From: Thermoproteota archaeon
GTDB lineage: Archaea > Thermoproteota > Thermoprotei_A > Sulfolobales > NBVN01
NCBI GenBank assembly: GCA_030550455.1
Contig: JAUQPH010000003.1
Coordinates: forward strand, 121,080-185,079
Direction of reading: 5' to 3'
DNA: 64,000 nt
Shown here: one piece after another, positions 39,411-47,914 of the stretch
Position numbering within the stretch: position 1 is the stretch's first letter
Layout: each line of letters opens with the position of its first letter
Made by a program: the position numbers and the translations under genes
The notes under the pieces: model-generated
What the model saw: only the letters and a program-made list of their open reading frames with translations
What the model was told of the DNA's origin: nothing
The model's database searches: none

Positions 39411-40489
39411 AAAAGAGTGTTTTAGTGCTAGCAGTTGATTACGATGACGACATATCTAAGGCCGGAGTAGAAACTCCGGTACTAGGTTACGCCCAGCTAG
39501 TTGACGCAGCACTAAAATTCGGGAATGTTTTTCCGGACGATTCCGACCTAAACGTACTCTTTCACGCACTACACCTTTACAACAACCTTAAGACATCTGA
39601 TTACGAACCAGAGGTAGCTCTTATTTCCGGTAGTAGCGAAAGCCATGTAGAAGCAGGTAGGAGACTTAAAGAACAACTGACCTACCTGATAAATTCCACC
39701 GGCATCGATAACGTCATCCTAGTCTTAGACAGTGTAGAAGACGAACTAGTAATCCCTATAGTGCAGAATCAAGCTAACATAGTAGCTGTAGAGAGAGTTG
39801 TTGTAGAGCAACTCAGAGGTATAGAGGAGACCTATGTACTCATAGGCAAGTATCTGAGAAAAGCCATAGAAGACCCAAAGTACTCGAAAGTCTTCTTCGG
39901 TCTTCCCGGGCTTCTCTTCCTCATATACGCAATAATAAGTGCCTCGCCTTACGCTAAGTATGCGTGGGAAGTGACCTTAGGTTTCCTGGGGGTGTTCATG
40001 ATAGTGAGAGGCTTTCAAATACCTGAGTTAATTATGAGGAAGTGGTACTCGTCATCTATATACAGAGTTACAACAGTTCTATCTTTAGCATCCATAGTCA
40101 TCGGTATGGTGTTTTTAGTTAGCGCGCTAGTCGCACGCAATTTTTCCGCAGATGTTAAGTCGTTTAGCGTGTACTTGAAGTCTTTTATCCCGTTTCTAAC
40201 CTTGTCGCTAGTAGTGCTCTACACCGGTAGATTGACAACTAAGCTCCTTAGAAAGAGCTTAAGAGCTTGGCGCGATGTAGTAGCTATCATCTTCATAATA
40301 ATAGTTGCTGTATACGTAAATAACGTTGCTGATGTTACAGCCAGCTACCCAGAGCTAGACATACTTACCATACTCTACGATCTAAGGGTGATTAACGTGT
40401 TCGCAGTAATAACTCTGTCTCTAGTAGCAGTCTACGTGACACTCAGCTTCGTCGAAAGATATGCGCTCGGCTCTGCGAAGAAAACTTAA
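39407..40489 (+). CDS. DUF373 family membrane protein
   Basis: VLVLAVDYDDDISKAGVETPVLG N-terminal domain followed by multiple TM segments. Confidence 0.8.
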   Translation: MKKSVLVLAVDYDDDISKAGVETPVLGYAQLVDAALKFGNVFPDDSDLNVLFHALHLYNNLKTSDYEPEVALISGSSESHVEAGRRLKEQLTYLINSTGIDNVILVLDSVEDELVIPIVQNQANIVAVERVVVEQLRGIEETYVLIGKYLRKAIEDPKYSKVFFGLPGLLFLIYAIISASPYAKYAWEVTLGFLGVFMIVRGFQIPELIMRKWYSSSIYRVTTVLSLASIVIGMVFLVSALVARNFSADVKSFSVYLKSFIPFLTLSLVVLYTGRLTTKLLRKSLRAWRDVVAIIFIIIVAVYVNNVADVTASYPELDILTILYDLRVINVFAVITLSLVAVYVTLSFVERYALGSAKKT

Positions 40490-41420
40490 TATGTGAAGAG
40501 AGCTCTTCCCCTATCTCACTCTCGACTTCCTTCTTCACTAGCTCTAGGGAGGTGTAGTCTGGAACTATCACCTCTAAGTCCGCATTAAACTCTCTAGCAA
40601 GTCGTGAAGCGTTAATTATCTTTGTCTTAACGTACTTAACGGACTGTGTCTTATTGAAGTCTACATAGAACTTGAGGGAGAGTGACTTCTCGGGGGGTAG
40701 CTCCCTCACAACTAAGTCTACAGCAGTCTTTTTCAGGTCGTAGACTAAGGTCTCAGACCCGATTTCTCTATTTATGCCTTGAGGTGGTGAGCTCTTCTTC
40801 TTAAATATCTCTCTGAGAATGTCGTAACCTATAGACAGTATCATATCGGAGCTGTACTCCGATATTAGCTTCTCGGCTTTGTCGATGCTAATCAGACCGA
40901 GACCCTTAAGACAGCTTTCAACGCTCTTTTTACTGAGCCCTAGTGCGTCAGAGATTTCCGATAGCCTAAGCCCACCTCTGGAGACCTCTCTTTCAATGAG
41001 CTTTATGTTTAGAGCTACATAGAGTTCGTTGCGCCTATAGAGAGCTATGAGTTCGCGTTCTTTGACTATGTTCTCTAGAGTTCTCTCGTTGGTCGCAAAG
41101 ATCTTTCCGTAGTCGAAAACTATGTTATCGTATAGTTCGTTATCGATGACTACGGGAACGCCGTCTATCGCGTCAGCGAACTTAGCTAAGTCTTCTTCTA
41201 CCTCATTACTTATTGTAGAACTCCTTCCTGGGCTTACTCTAACGACTACACTACCGGTAGAGTGGGGCTGGTGTGTTTTATCCTTAGTACGCGTTTTAAG
41301 AATGGCTACGTAGTCTATAGATCTTTCTCTGTAGTTTGTGGGGTAATCTAGCTCAACTACACTACGCGTTACCTCCCTCAGTATACCCTTAACTTTTTTG
41401 GAGACTGAGCTCACGCTCAT
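40443..41420 (-). CDS. Archaeal HTH regulator-like protein (COG1395-like)
   Basis: Central LRLSEISDALGLSKKSVESCLKGLGL HTH. Confidence 0.5.
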   Translation of the reverse strand: MSVSSVSKKVKGILREVTRSVVELDYPTNYRERSIDYVAILKTRTKDKTHQPHSTGSVVVRVSPGRSSTISNEVEEDLAKFADAIDGVPVVIDNELYDNIVFDYGKIFATNERTLENIVKERELIALYRRNELYVALNIKLIEREVSRGGLRLSEISDALGLSKKSVESCLKGLGLISIDKAEKLISEYSSDMILSIGYDILREIFKKKSSPPQGINREIGSETLVYDLKKTAVDLVVRELPPEKSLSLKFYVDFNKTQSVKYVKTKIINASRLAREFNADLEVIVPDYTSLELVKKEVESEIGEELSSHIKFSSQSRAHIFRRS

Positions 41421-41513
41421 CTAATTTATTATTCTCTAGAGAAGTTATAAACACTATTAACCGATAGCTTGAGGTTAAGCAATTATTACTTAATATTCTA
41501 TGGTTAAAGATTA

Positions 41514-42230
41514 GTGAGGGAGTGTGTGAGCGAGAGCGTAGAGAACGCTAGAAGGGCTGCTGCTATTAGAGCCCTAGAGTACCTTGATACTGCTAGAGTC
41601 ATAGGCTTGGGAACAGGCTCTACAGTTGAAGTCTTCCTAAAGCTAGCTTACGACAAGCTTGTCGGTAAGACCTTAGTTGCTTCCTCAATAGATACGGCAA
41701 TGATAGCTAAATATATCGGCTTAACACTAGTCGACCCTGTTGTGGTTGATAGAGTAGACCTCTACGTAGACTCTGCCGACGAGGTAGACCCCCTGGGGAG
41801 GATGGTAAAAGGAGGTGGGGGCGCAATGACTATGGAGAAACTACTTGCTTTCGCAGCGGACATGAGAGTATTTATAGTAGACGAGTTAAAAGTAGTCCCC
41901 AAGGTCCCACACAAAAAACCGGTACCAGTTGAAGTCATTCCTCAAGCTATAAGCATAGTTAAGCGGAAACTTGAGAAAGCCGGGTTCGAGTGTCATATTA
42001 GGGTTCCTCAAGGTAAGAGGTCGCCAGTTATAACAGACTTGGGAGGAGCTATACTTGACGTGTTCCCTCCGAGAGATTGGAGTATAGAAAACATAACTCG
42101 CTTCTTAGATAGTCTACCCGGGGTTATAGAACATGGGATCTTTGTAGGACTTGTAGACGTACTGATAGTAGGTAAAAGAGACGGTGAAGTAGAGGTAGTC
42201 ACTTACAAGGGAATGAGTGAGAAGCCCTAA
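41514..42230 (+). CDS. rpiA: Ribose-5-phosphate isomerase A
   Basis: GLGTGSTVEVFL, DLYVDSADEVDPLGRMVKGGGGAMTMEKLLA. Confidence 0.95.
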   Translation: MRECVSESVENARRAAAIRALEYLDTARVIGLGTGSTVEVFLKLAYDKLVGKTLVASSIDTAMIAKYIGLTLVDPVVVDRVDLYVDSADEVDPLGRMVKGGGGAMTMEKLLAFAADMRVFIVDELKVVPKVPHKKPVPVEVIPQAISIVKRKLEKAGFECHIRVPQGKRSPVITDLGGAILDVFPPRDWSIENITRFLDSLPGVIEHGIFVGLVDVLIVGKRDGEVEVVTYKGMSEKP

Positions 42231-42327
42231 TCTCATAATTCTTAATAACCGTACTTTGAGACCTCAAGCCTCTTAATTAGTAGTGGAGCATAGCTTAAAG
42301 TTAATAGCTTAGAAAGCTAATACAGTT

Positions 42328-42377
42328 GGATGAAGAAAAACTGCCGTCTGAGTGCTGATGTAGGCTCGTGTTACTGA
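42328..42377 (+). ncRNA. Candidate C/D-box sRNA
   Basis: C-like GGATGAA (42328-42334), D' CTGA (42348-42351), C' CTGATGT (42355-42361), D CTGA (42374-42377); spacers 13-14 and 12 nt fit archaeal C/D sRNAs. Confidence 0.5.
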
Positions 42378-42446
42378 CTCACGATATGTTGAAAAGCTTC
42401 TGAAAGCTTTAAATTCGCTGATTAAATACCGTAACACGGTGGCAAG

Positions 42447-42917
42447 TTGACAAGTTACTTGGAGAAAGCTCCTCTTATAGCTACGTGTGTCTCTTATATA
42501 GTTCTTACTATAGTTATCACACTCTTACTGAGCTTCCCTGGTTACGGAGTTGTACTCCTACCTCAGCCCTTCTTAAGGGTTTTAGTACTAGGTAAAACTA
42601 TTAGTTACGAGTTTGCCGACGTCTATGCTATCTTCTGGGTACTTTATGTAGTAGTAACTCATTTCACACTATACTACCTCGTGATGAGGTTTGCGAGACT
42701 GTTGAAACCTTACATAGTCGTTTCAATCGTAATCTACTTACTTAACCTTGTGTTAGTCCTTGGGGGACTGTCCGACGAGAACCTAGTACGTTTAGTAAAA
42801 ACCTACACAATAGGGTACGCCGGAGCATTACCTGGGATAGGTATTACGGTAGCTATCGAGTGGTTAGGCTGGAAGCTCGGTCGACGCCTACAAAGAAAAC
42901 CACCCTCTACCACTTAA
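42447..42917 (+). CDS. Hypothetical membrane protein
   Basis: ~4 TM segments. Confidence 0.6.
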   Translation: MTSYLEKAPLIATCVSYIVLTIVITLLLSFPGYGVVLLPQPFLRVLVLGKTISYEFADVYAIFWVLYVVVTHFTLYYLVMRFARLLKPYIVVSIVIYLLNLVLVLGGLSDENLVRLVKTYTIGYAGALPGIGITVAIEWLGWKLGRRLQRKPPSTT

Positions 42918-43080
42918 GTTCACTGACTTACGCCTTCAATGCTCCTTAATTTTAATTATAAAGCACCTTGAACAACGCAGTAATAACTACTGTTTCTTTT
43001 AATTCAGTGTAGGGGTTTAGCGCCTTAGTGGAAACGCCATTGTTTATTATAGACAGCGATCAACTTAGTAATTATTTTTA

Positions 43081-43614
43081 GTGGTACCTAAGGCATTTAA
43101 TTGGTTGAAAAAGTTGACACTCGAGCATGAGCTAGCAGAGAAAGCCGAGGCGTTAGCGGAAGAGCTACATAAGAATTATGGTGGTTGTGCTCAGATGACT
43201 CTAAAGGCTCTTCAGAAGGTCCTGGGACTAGAAGATCAGGGCTCTTTCAAAGCTGCTTCAGCTCTGTCTGGGGGAGTGACCTTAGCTGGTGAAGTATGTG
43301 GAGCACTTTTGGGAGCGATAATGGCTATAGGGCTAGCTATGGGTAGGAGCAAGCTCGAACCGACTTCAAGTTCAGCTGAATACTCTAGAGCGATGGAGGC
43401 GGCGAAGAAGGTTTTCGATCAGTTCAAAGAGGAGTTTGGGAGTGTTAGATGTCGAGACATCCACGTGAAACTCTTTGGAAGATACTACGACCTAAGAAAC
43501 CAGGAAGAATGGAGACAGTTCGTTGAGAGTGGAGCTAGGGCTAAGTGCGGTTATGTATGTAGAGTTGCTGCCAGACTAGCTATAGAAACACTAAACTCTT
43601 TTGGGTATATTTAG
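43081..43614 (+). CDS. C_GCAxxG_C_C-family protein
   Basis: YGGCAQMTLKALQ...GGVTLAGEVCGALLGAIMAIG, later C residues conserved. Confidence 0.75.
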   Translation: MVPKAFNWLKKLTLEHELAEKAEALAEELHKNYGGCAQMTLKALQKVLGLEDQGSFKAASALSGGVTLAGEVCGALLGAIMAIGLAMGRSKLEPTSSSAEYSRAMEAAKKVFDQFKEEFGSVRCRDIHVKLFGRYYDLRNQEEWRQFVESGARAKCGYVCRVAARLAIETLNSFGYI

Positions 43615-43688
43615 AGCGCTTTAGCCTACCCCGATTCTCGTAGCTTCAATGCGTAAGGAGCGGGATAGTGGAGGACGGCCGGGATTTG

Positions 43689-43834
43689 CGTGACACTGTA
43701 CTGAATACTCATTTTGAGGTTAGAAGGCAAAATCCTTCAAAGTCGGAAGGTGGGCTCCGAGAGTAGTCACGTAAGTTACCGTATTGATATCAAAGAATGC
43801 GCACCATGGTGTGACAGTCAGCTGTAAACACCAT
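43689..43834. ncRNA. Candidate structured ncRNA
   Basis: CGTGAC/GTCACG (43689-43694/43766-43771) encloses GAAGG/CCTTC hairpin (43723-43738); adjacent hairpin ATGGTGT-G-ACAG-TCAG-CTGT-AA-ACACCAT (43806-43834). Confidence 0.4.
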
Positions 43835-43975
43835 AGACTTACAAAGGCCGGGTCTTTCACGATGCGGACATAATCTTTTGCTCACATTTTTAGGCTCACT
43901 ACTATTGAATTTACCATAAATTAGCGAATAAACGACTAAGAAACTCTATTACCGTTTATCTAACTGTTTTTAGAG

Positions 43976-45274
43976 GTGATAGTCTTGGACGCCGGAGTAA
44001 CGCTGGGGAGAGGTTTCGTAGGGTTAGGCATAGTCTTGTTCTTGGTTGCTTTTCTCATTTTAAGGAGTAAACTAGCGCATTTACCTATATGGACCGCTAT
44101 GGCGTTTTCCTCCTTTGTCACTATAGCCACTGGTTTAGTCCAGTTTGATGAGATAGGTTTTGTCATAGACATGGATGTTGTCTTGTTCCTAATAGGCATG
44201 TTTAGCTTGGTTAGTCTTGCCGAGAGCTCAGGCCTGCTCTCGGCTCTATCGGCTTGGTACATAAGTAAGTTTAAGAGTAGGTATAGGCTTATATATGCGT
44301 CTTCCTTTTTGTTTGGTTTACTATCAGCGTTTGCCGTAAACGATACCGTGGCTTTGATGGGTCCAGCTATTGCGTACACTATATCTAGAGCGGCGGACTT
44401 GAACCCTAAGTTCATGTTCTTGCTACTAGCTTATTCACTAACCATAGGGTCTGTGATGACCCCTATAGGAAACCCGCAAAACGTGTTAGTAGCTATTCAG
44501 AGCGGTATTCCAGCTCCATTCGTACTCTTCAGTAAGAAGCTTGCGGTGCCTACGCTCGTGAACTTGGCAATACTTTCTTATGTACTCATAAAGATCTTTA
44601 AGATAGAGAACGGATCTATTAACGTCGTATTAGTACCCCAAGAGTTTATTAGAGATAGGCGCGACTCTATACTAGCTGCCGCAGCTCTAACAACGGCAGT
44701 AACTGCTCTAGTAATAAATGACTTGCTAGAATTCCTGAGTTTACCCCACCTCACTCACAGAGGGTTTATTCCTTTCGTAGTCGCCGCAGGTATTTACCTT
44801 CTAGCTAGAAACCCTAGGAGAGTTCTTGCCGGTGTTGACTGGGGGACTATAATCTTCTTCATAACTATGTTTATAACTATGGAAGGGGTTTGGAGGAGTG
44901 GAGTTCTAACTCCACTCCTTAGCCACTTAGTTCCTGCCAAACTAGGTAGTTTCGAGGGGATTGTAGCTGTTGTTTTGAGTTCTCTATTCTTAAGTCAAGT
45001 ACTCAGCAACGTGCCTTTCGTTAAGTTGTTTATAGAGTTCCTAAAGGACTTAGGTTACGGACCCTCAGATACAAACGTCTGGATAGCGTTAGCCGCCTCA
45101 TCGACGATAGCTGGAAACCTAACTATTCTAGGAGCAGCATCGAACATAATCATCCTAGAAACCTTAGAAACTAAGATGAATACAACAATAAGCTTTACGG
45201 AATTCCTTAAAGTAGGGATAGTGATAACCGCAGTCAACACAGCTGTTTACACCTCATTCATACTCTTGATATGA
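43976..45274 (+). CDS. NhaD/ArsB-like (ion transporter superfamily) permease
   Basis: ~12 TM; FAVNDTVALMGPAIAYTIS; GSVMTPIGNPQNVLVA. Confidence 0.85.
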   Translation: MIVLDAGVTLGRGFVGLGIVLFLVAFLILRSKLAHLPIWTAMAFSSFVTIATGLVQFDEIGFVIDMDVVLFLIGMFSLVSLAESSGLLSALSAWYISKFKSRYRLIYASSFLFGLLSAFAVNDTVALMGPAIAYTISRAADLNPKFMFLLLAYSLTIGSVMTPIGNPQNVLVAIQSGIPAPFVLFSKKLAVPTLVNLAILSYVLIKIFKIENGSINVVLVPQEFIRDRRDSILAAAALTTAVTALVINDLLEFLSLPHLTHRGFIPFVVAAGIYLLARNPRRVLAGVDWGTIIFFITMFITMEGVWRSGVLTPLLSHLVPAKLGSFEGIVAVVLSSLFLSQVLSNVPFVKLFIEFLKDLGYGPSDTNVWIALAASSTIAGNLTILGAASNIIILETLETKMNTTISFTEFLKVGIVITAVNTAVYTSFILLI

Positions 45275-45286
45275 CCTTCAGGTATT

Positions 45287-45372
45287 AGGAGTTCAGCTCT
45301 GATACAGGTTCGTATTAGCTGACTTCATCGCTTCATCTCCTTTTCCAGCATTCCATTTGGAGGAGGCCCACA
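45287..45372 (-). repeat. Dispersed intergenic element, copy E
   Basis: Reverse complement reads TGGAATGCTGGAAAAGGAGATGAAGCGATGAAGTCAGCTAATACGAACCTGTATCAGAGCTGAACTCC, aligning with copy A. Confidence 0.75.
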
Positions 45373-45778
45373 CCCTACCTAGGGAACTCAAGCCCCTTCA
45401 TCAGCTAGCTTCAACGCTTTAATCAAGTACCGTAAACCAACACGAAACAAGATACGGTTGCTTAAGGCTGAGCTTAGATAGGTTTTAAACACCATCCCTT
45501 AAACCTTTGAAATAGAAATAAGTGAGTGAGAGCAGCAATATCTTAATCTTATTAATCTTACTAGCACTTACAGCCTCTAAGCTTAGTAATTTATTACAAA
45601 CTTCTTTAACCTCTCACTGCAGACGAAGCAATTTCTAATAGCGCGACTTCGGGCTGGCAGTATATATTAGTCAGCATAAACCATTGCGAGATCCGGAATC
45701 AGTTAAAACTCCTAAACGGAATCTAAGGTGAGAAGTAATTTATATTCGTCTTCTAGTATCTAAGTCTGGAGGAAAATT

Positions 45779-46096
45779 ATGGAAGTATCCGTAATAGAGG
45801 TCGTTTCAGACGTAAGAGTTGCTGTAGCTGTTTTAATCCAATTTTTACTTGGACTAGGGCTAGGTTACGTCTCAGTAAAAGCTCTTAAGTACATCATAGC
45901 CTTTATAGCTCTTCTAGTGCTAGGCTCCTTCTTGTCTGTATGGTCTTTAGGAGGGTCTGTTGATGCGACATTGGGATACTTAGGGACTCTAGCTAGTAAC
46001 GTTAAAAACTTGCTATTCGTACTGGGCCTCATAACTGTTGGCCCCGTGTCAGTAGGCTTTATAGTTGGAGCTCTAATAGCGCTACTCAGAAAGTAA
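45779..46096 (+). CDS. Small hypothetical membrane protein
   Basis: 3 TM segments, 105 aa. Confidence 0.5.
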   Translation: MEVSVIEVVSDVRVAVAVLIQFLLGLGLGYVSVKALKYIIAFIALLVLGSFLSVWSLGGSVDATLGYLGTLASNVKNLLFVLGLITVGPVSVGFIVGALIALLRK

Positions 46097-46156
46097 AAGT
46101 TGTTTTCTAATTTTTAAGAAACGTCTATGTGTTTAAAGAGCTTAACGTCAAAATAA

Positions 46157-46265
46157 GCTCCACGGACTAAGTTTGGAGCACGCCAGTACTCGACTCACGG
46201 AAGAGAGTCTTATGAACCATGAGAGTCGAGGAAGCGAACACCCAAGGTCTAAGCCGAGAAGGTGT
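46157..46265. ncRNA. Candidate structured ncRNA
   Basis: Three consecutive hairpins: GCTCCA/TGGAGC (46157/46174), CTCGACTC/GAGTCGAG (46189/46223), ACACC/GGTGT (46238/46261). Confidence 0.35.
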
Positions 46266-46398
46266 GTGGAGAGTTAAGCAGTTAGGAAATAAGGTCTGTT
46301 CAAGGCATCAGCATTATTAAGCTACTTACCGTCTCAAAATACTTAAAGAAGAAACAAATGGAAATATATCCTGCGTTAGTTAAGTACTATGGTGGACT

Positions 46399-47034
46399 AT
46401 GAAGATAGTGGTAGTCGGCGTTACTGACTACACGGCGGGCCTAGTTCGGGAACTAGTTGAGCGAGGGCATCAAGTGGCCGTATTTGACGATACGAAGGAG
46501 GGAGTCGAGAAACTCGAAGCTGAACTAGACGTTACTGGAGCCGTAGTCGACCTTCTCAACTTCGATGGGCTAGAGGAATTCGGCTTTTCGAAGGCCGACG
46601 TCTTGGTTTTAGCACATCGCGATGACACCGTCAATATAGTACTAAGTATGTATGCTAAGATGGTCAATATACCTAAAACACTCGTTGTTTCTAAAAGTAG
46701 GCGGATTGCGGAAGTTTTGTCTAGGCTCAATTTAGCTTCCAGTGTTGTAACTATTGGTGACGTAATCGAGAAAAAACTTCTCTCTGCTCTTAGTGGAGTA
46801 GAACTGATCGAATTGCCTGGAGACTACGTAGTAGCGTCCCTCGACACTAGAGCCATAGTCCACCTCGTCGGGTTGACTATAGCTGATTTCCGAGATAAGT
46901 GGAGGCTTTCAGTACTTAAGTTAGTAGACAGAGACGGATCTCTTAAAGAACCCGTTGACGACTACGTTATCAAAGAAGGAGACGTTCTCGTCGTACTCGG
47001 TGAGAGGTTTAGAGTCGAGGAGCTACTTCCGTAG
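46399..47034 (+). CDS. TrkA-type K+ channel/transporter regulatory protein (TrkA-N + TrkA-C)
   Basis: VVVGVTDYTAGLVRELVERGHQVAVFDD Rossmann; C-terminal YVIKEGDVLVVLGERFRVEELL. Confidence 0.9.
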   Translation: MKIVVVGVTDYTAGLVRELVERGHQVAVFDDTKEGVEKLEAELDVTGAVVDLLNFDGLEEFGFSKADVLVLAHRDDTVNIVLSMYAKMVNIPKTLVVSKSRRIAEVLSRLNLASSVVTIGDVIEKKLLSALSGVELIELPGDYVVASLDTRAIVHLVGLTIADFRDKWRLSVLKLVDRDGSLKEPVDDYVIKEGDVLVVLGERFRVEELLP

Positions 47035-47075
47035 CTTTTATTACCCGTATACAGTATTGAGGTGCTGGTGGCAGC

Positions 47076-47879
47076 TTGCCTGACGGTGTCGCAGAAATAC
47101 TGGCTAGCTGGTTACCAGTTCTCTACTTAGCTATATCTCTTGCGCTAATATACTTTGCTTACTACATAGCAAAACTATCTCTAGCTAAACTCAGACTTAG
47201 AGGGATAATAAGTAGGAAGTTCGAGGAAACAGCTAAACTTGTAGCACTCGCTGTTACCGCTGTAATAGTTCTTCCAGCAGCTATTTCGGCTCTAGTTCCA
47301 CACCCACTCGTACCTACAGTGTCTTTAACTGTATCGTTAATTGTAGTAGCGGTTGTACTCTTCTCGATTATCGGGTATGTAGCTAATTCTCTATCTTATT
47401 TAATAGTTGCTCTCACATCTACTGTAAGAGATGGTGAATACGTTAGGATCCTAGTTGACGGGAGGGAGTATGAAGGAAGGGTTCTCCTAGTCGAAGGTAA
47501 TTACATGGTGTTAAGAACAGAGCCAGGAGCATCGATAATGATCCCTTACAGCCGGTTACTTAGGTCCGTGATCATAAAGCTATCTCAACTACCTCTAGTC
47601 CTCAGAATTAAGGTAGTTAAACCTGGGGGAAGCATAGATGAAGTAGTCGAGAAAGTAGCTAATGCTATAAGAAAGTCTAGGTTAGTAAATAAGGCCAGCG
47701 TCTCGGTTAAACCTGTTGAAGTTAGTGAAGATGGGGTGGTACTGGTAGCAGAGGCAGAAGCTGTTAATCCAAAGAACATAAACGACTGCTTCGAGGATCT
47801 AGTCAAGATCCTAATGAAGGAGTTACCGTATAAGGTGTCAATCGAGGTAGTTAGTAGTAGAGGTGTTCAGACACACTAA
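47076..47879 (+). CDS. MscS-type mechanosensitive channel
   Basis: TM helices then STVRDGEYVRILVDGREYEGRVLLVEGNYMVLRTEPGASIMIPYSRL beta domain. Confidence 0.8.
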   Translation: MPDGVAEILASWLPVLYLAISLALIYFAYYIAKLSLAKLRLRGIISRKFEETAKLVALAVTAVIVLPAAISALVPHPLVPTVSLTVSLIVVAVVLFSIIGYVANSLSYLIVALTSTVRDGEYVRILVDGREYEGRVLLVEGNYMVLRTEPGASIMIPYSRLLRSVIIKLSQLPLVLRIKVVKPGGSIDEVVEKVANAIRKSRLVNKASVSVKPVEVSEDGVVLVAEAEAVNPKNINDCFEDLVKILMKELPYKVSIEVVSSRGVQTH

Positions 47880-47914
47880 AGGAACTACTCAGTGTGAGGA
47901 GCAGTAACTTGACT

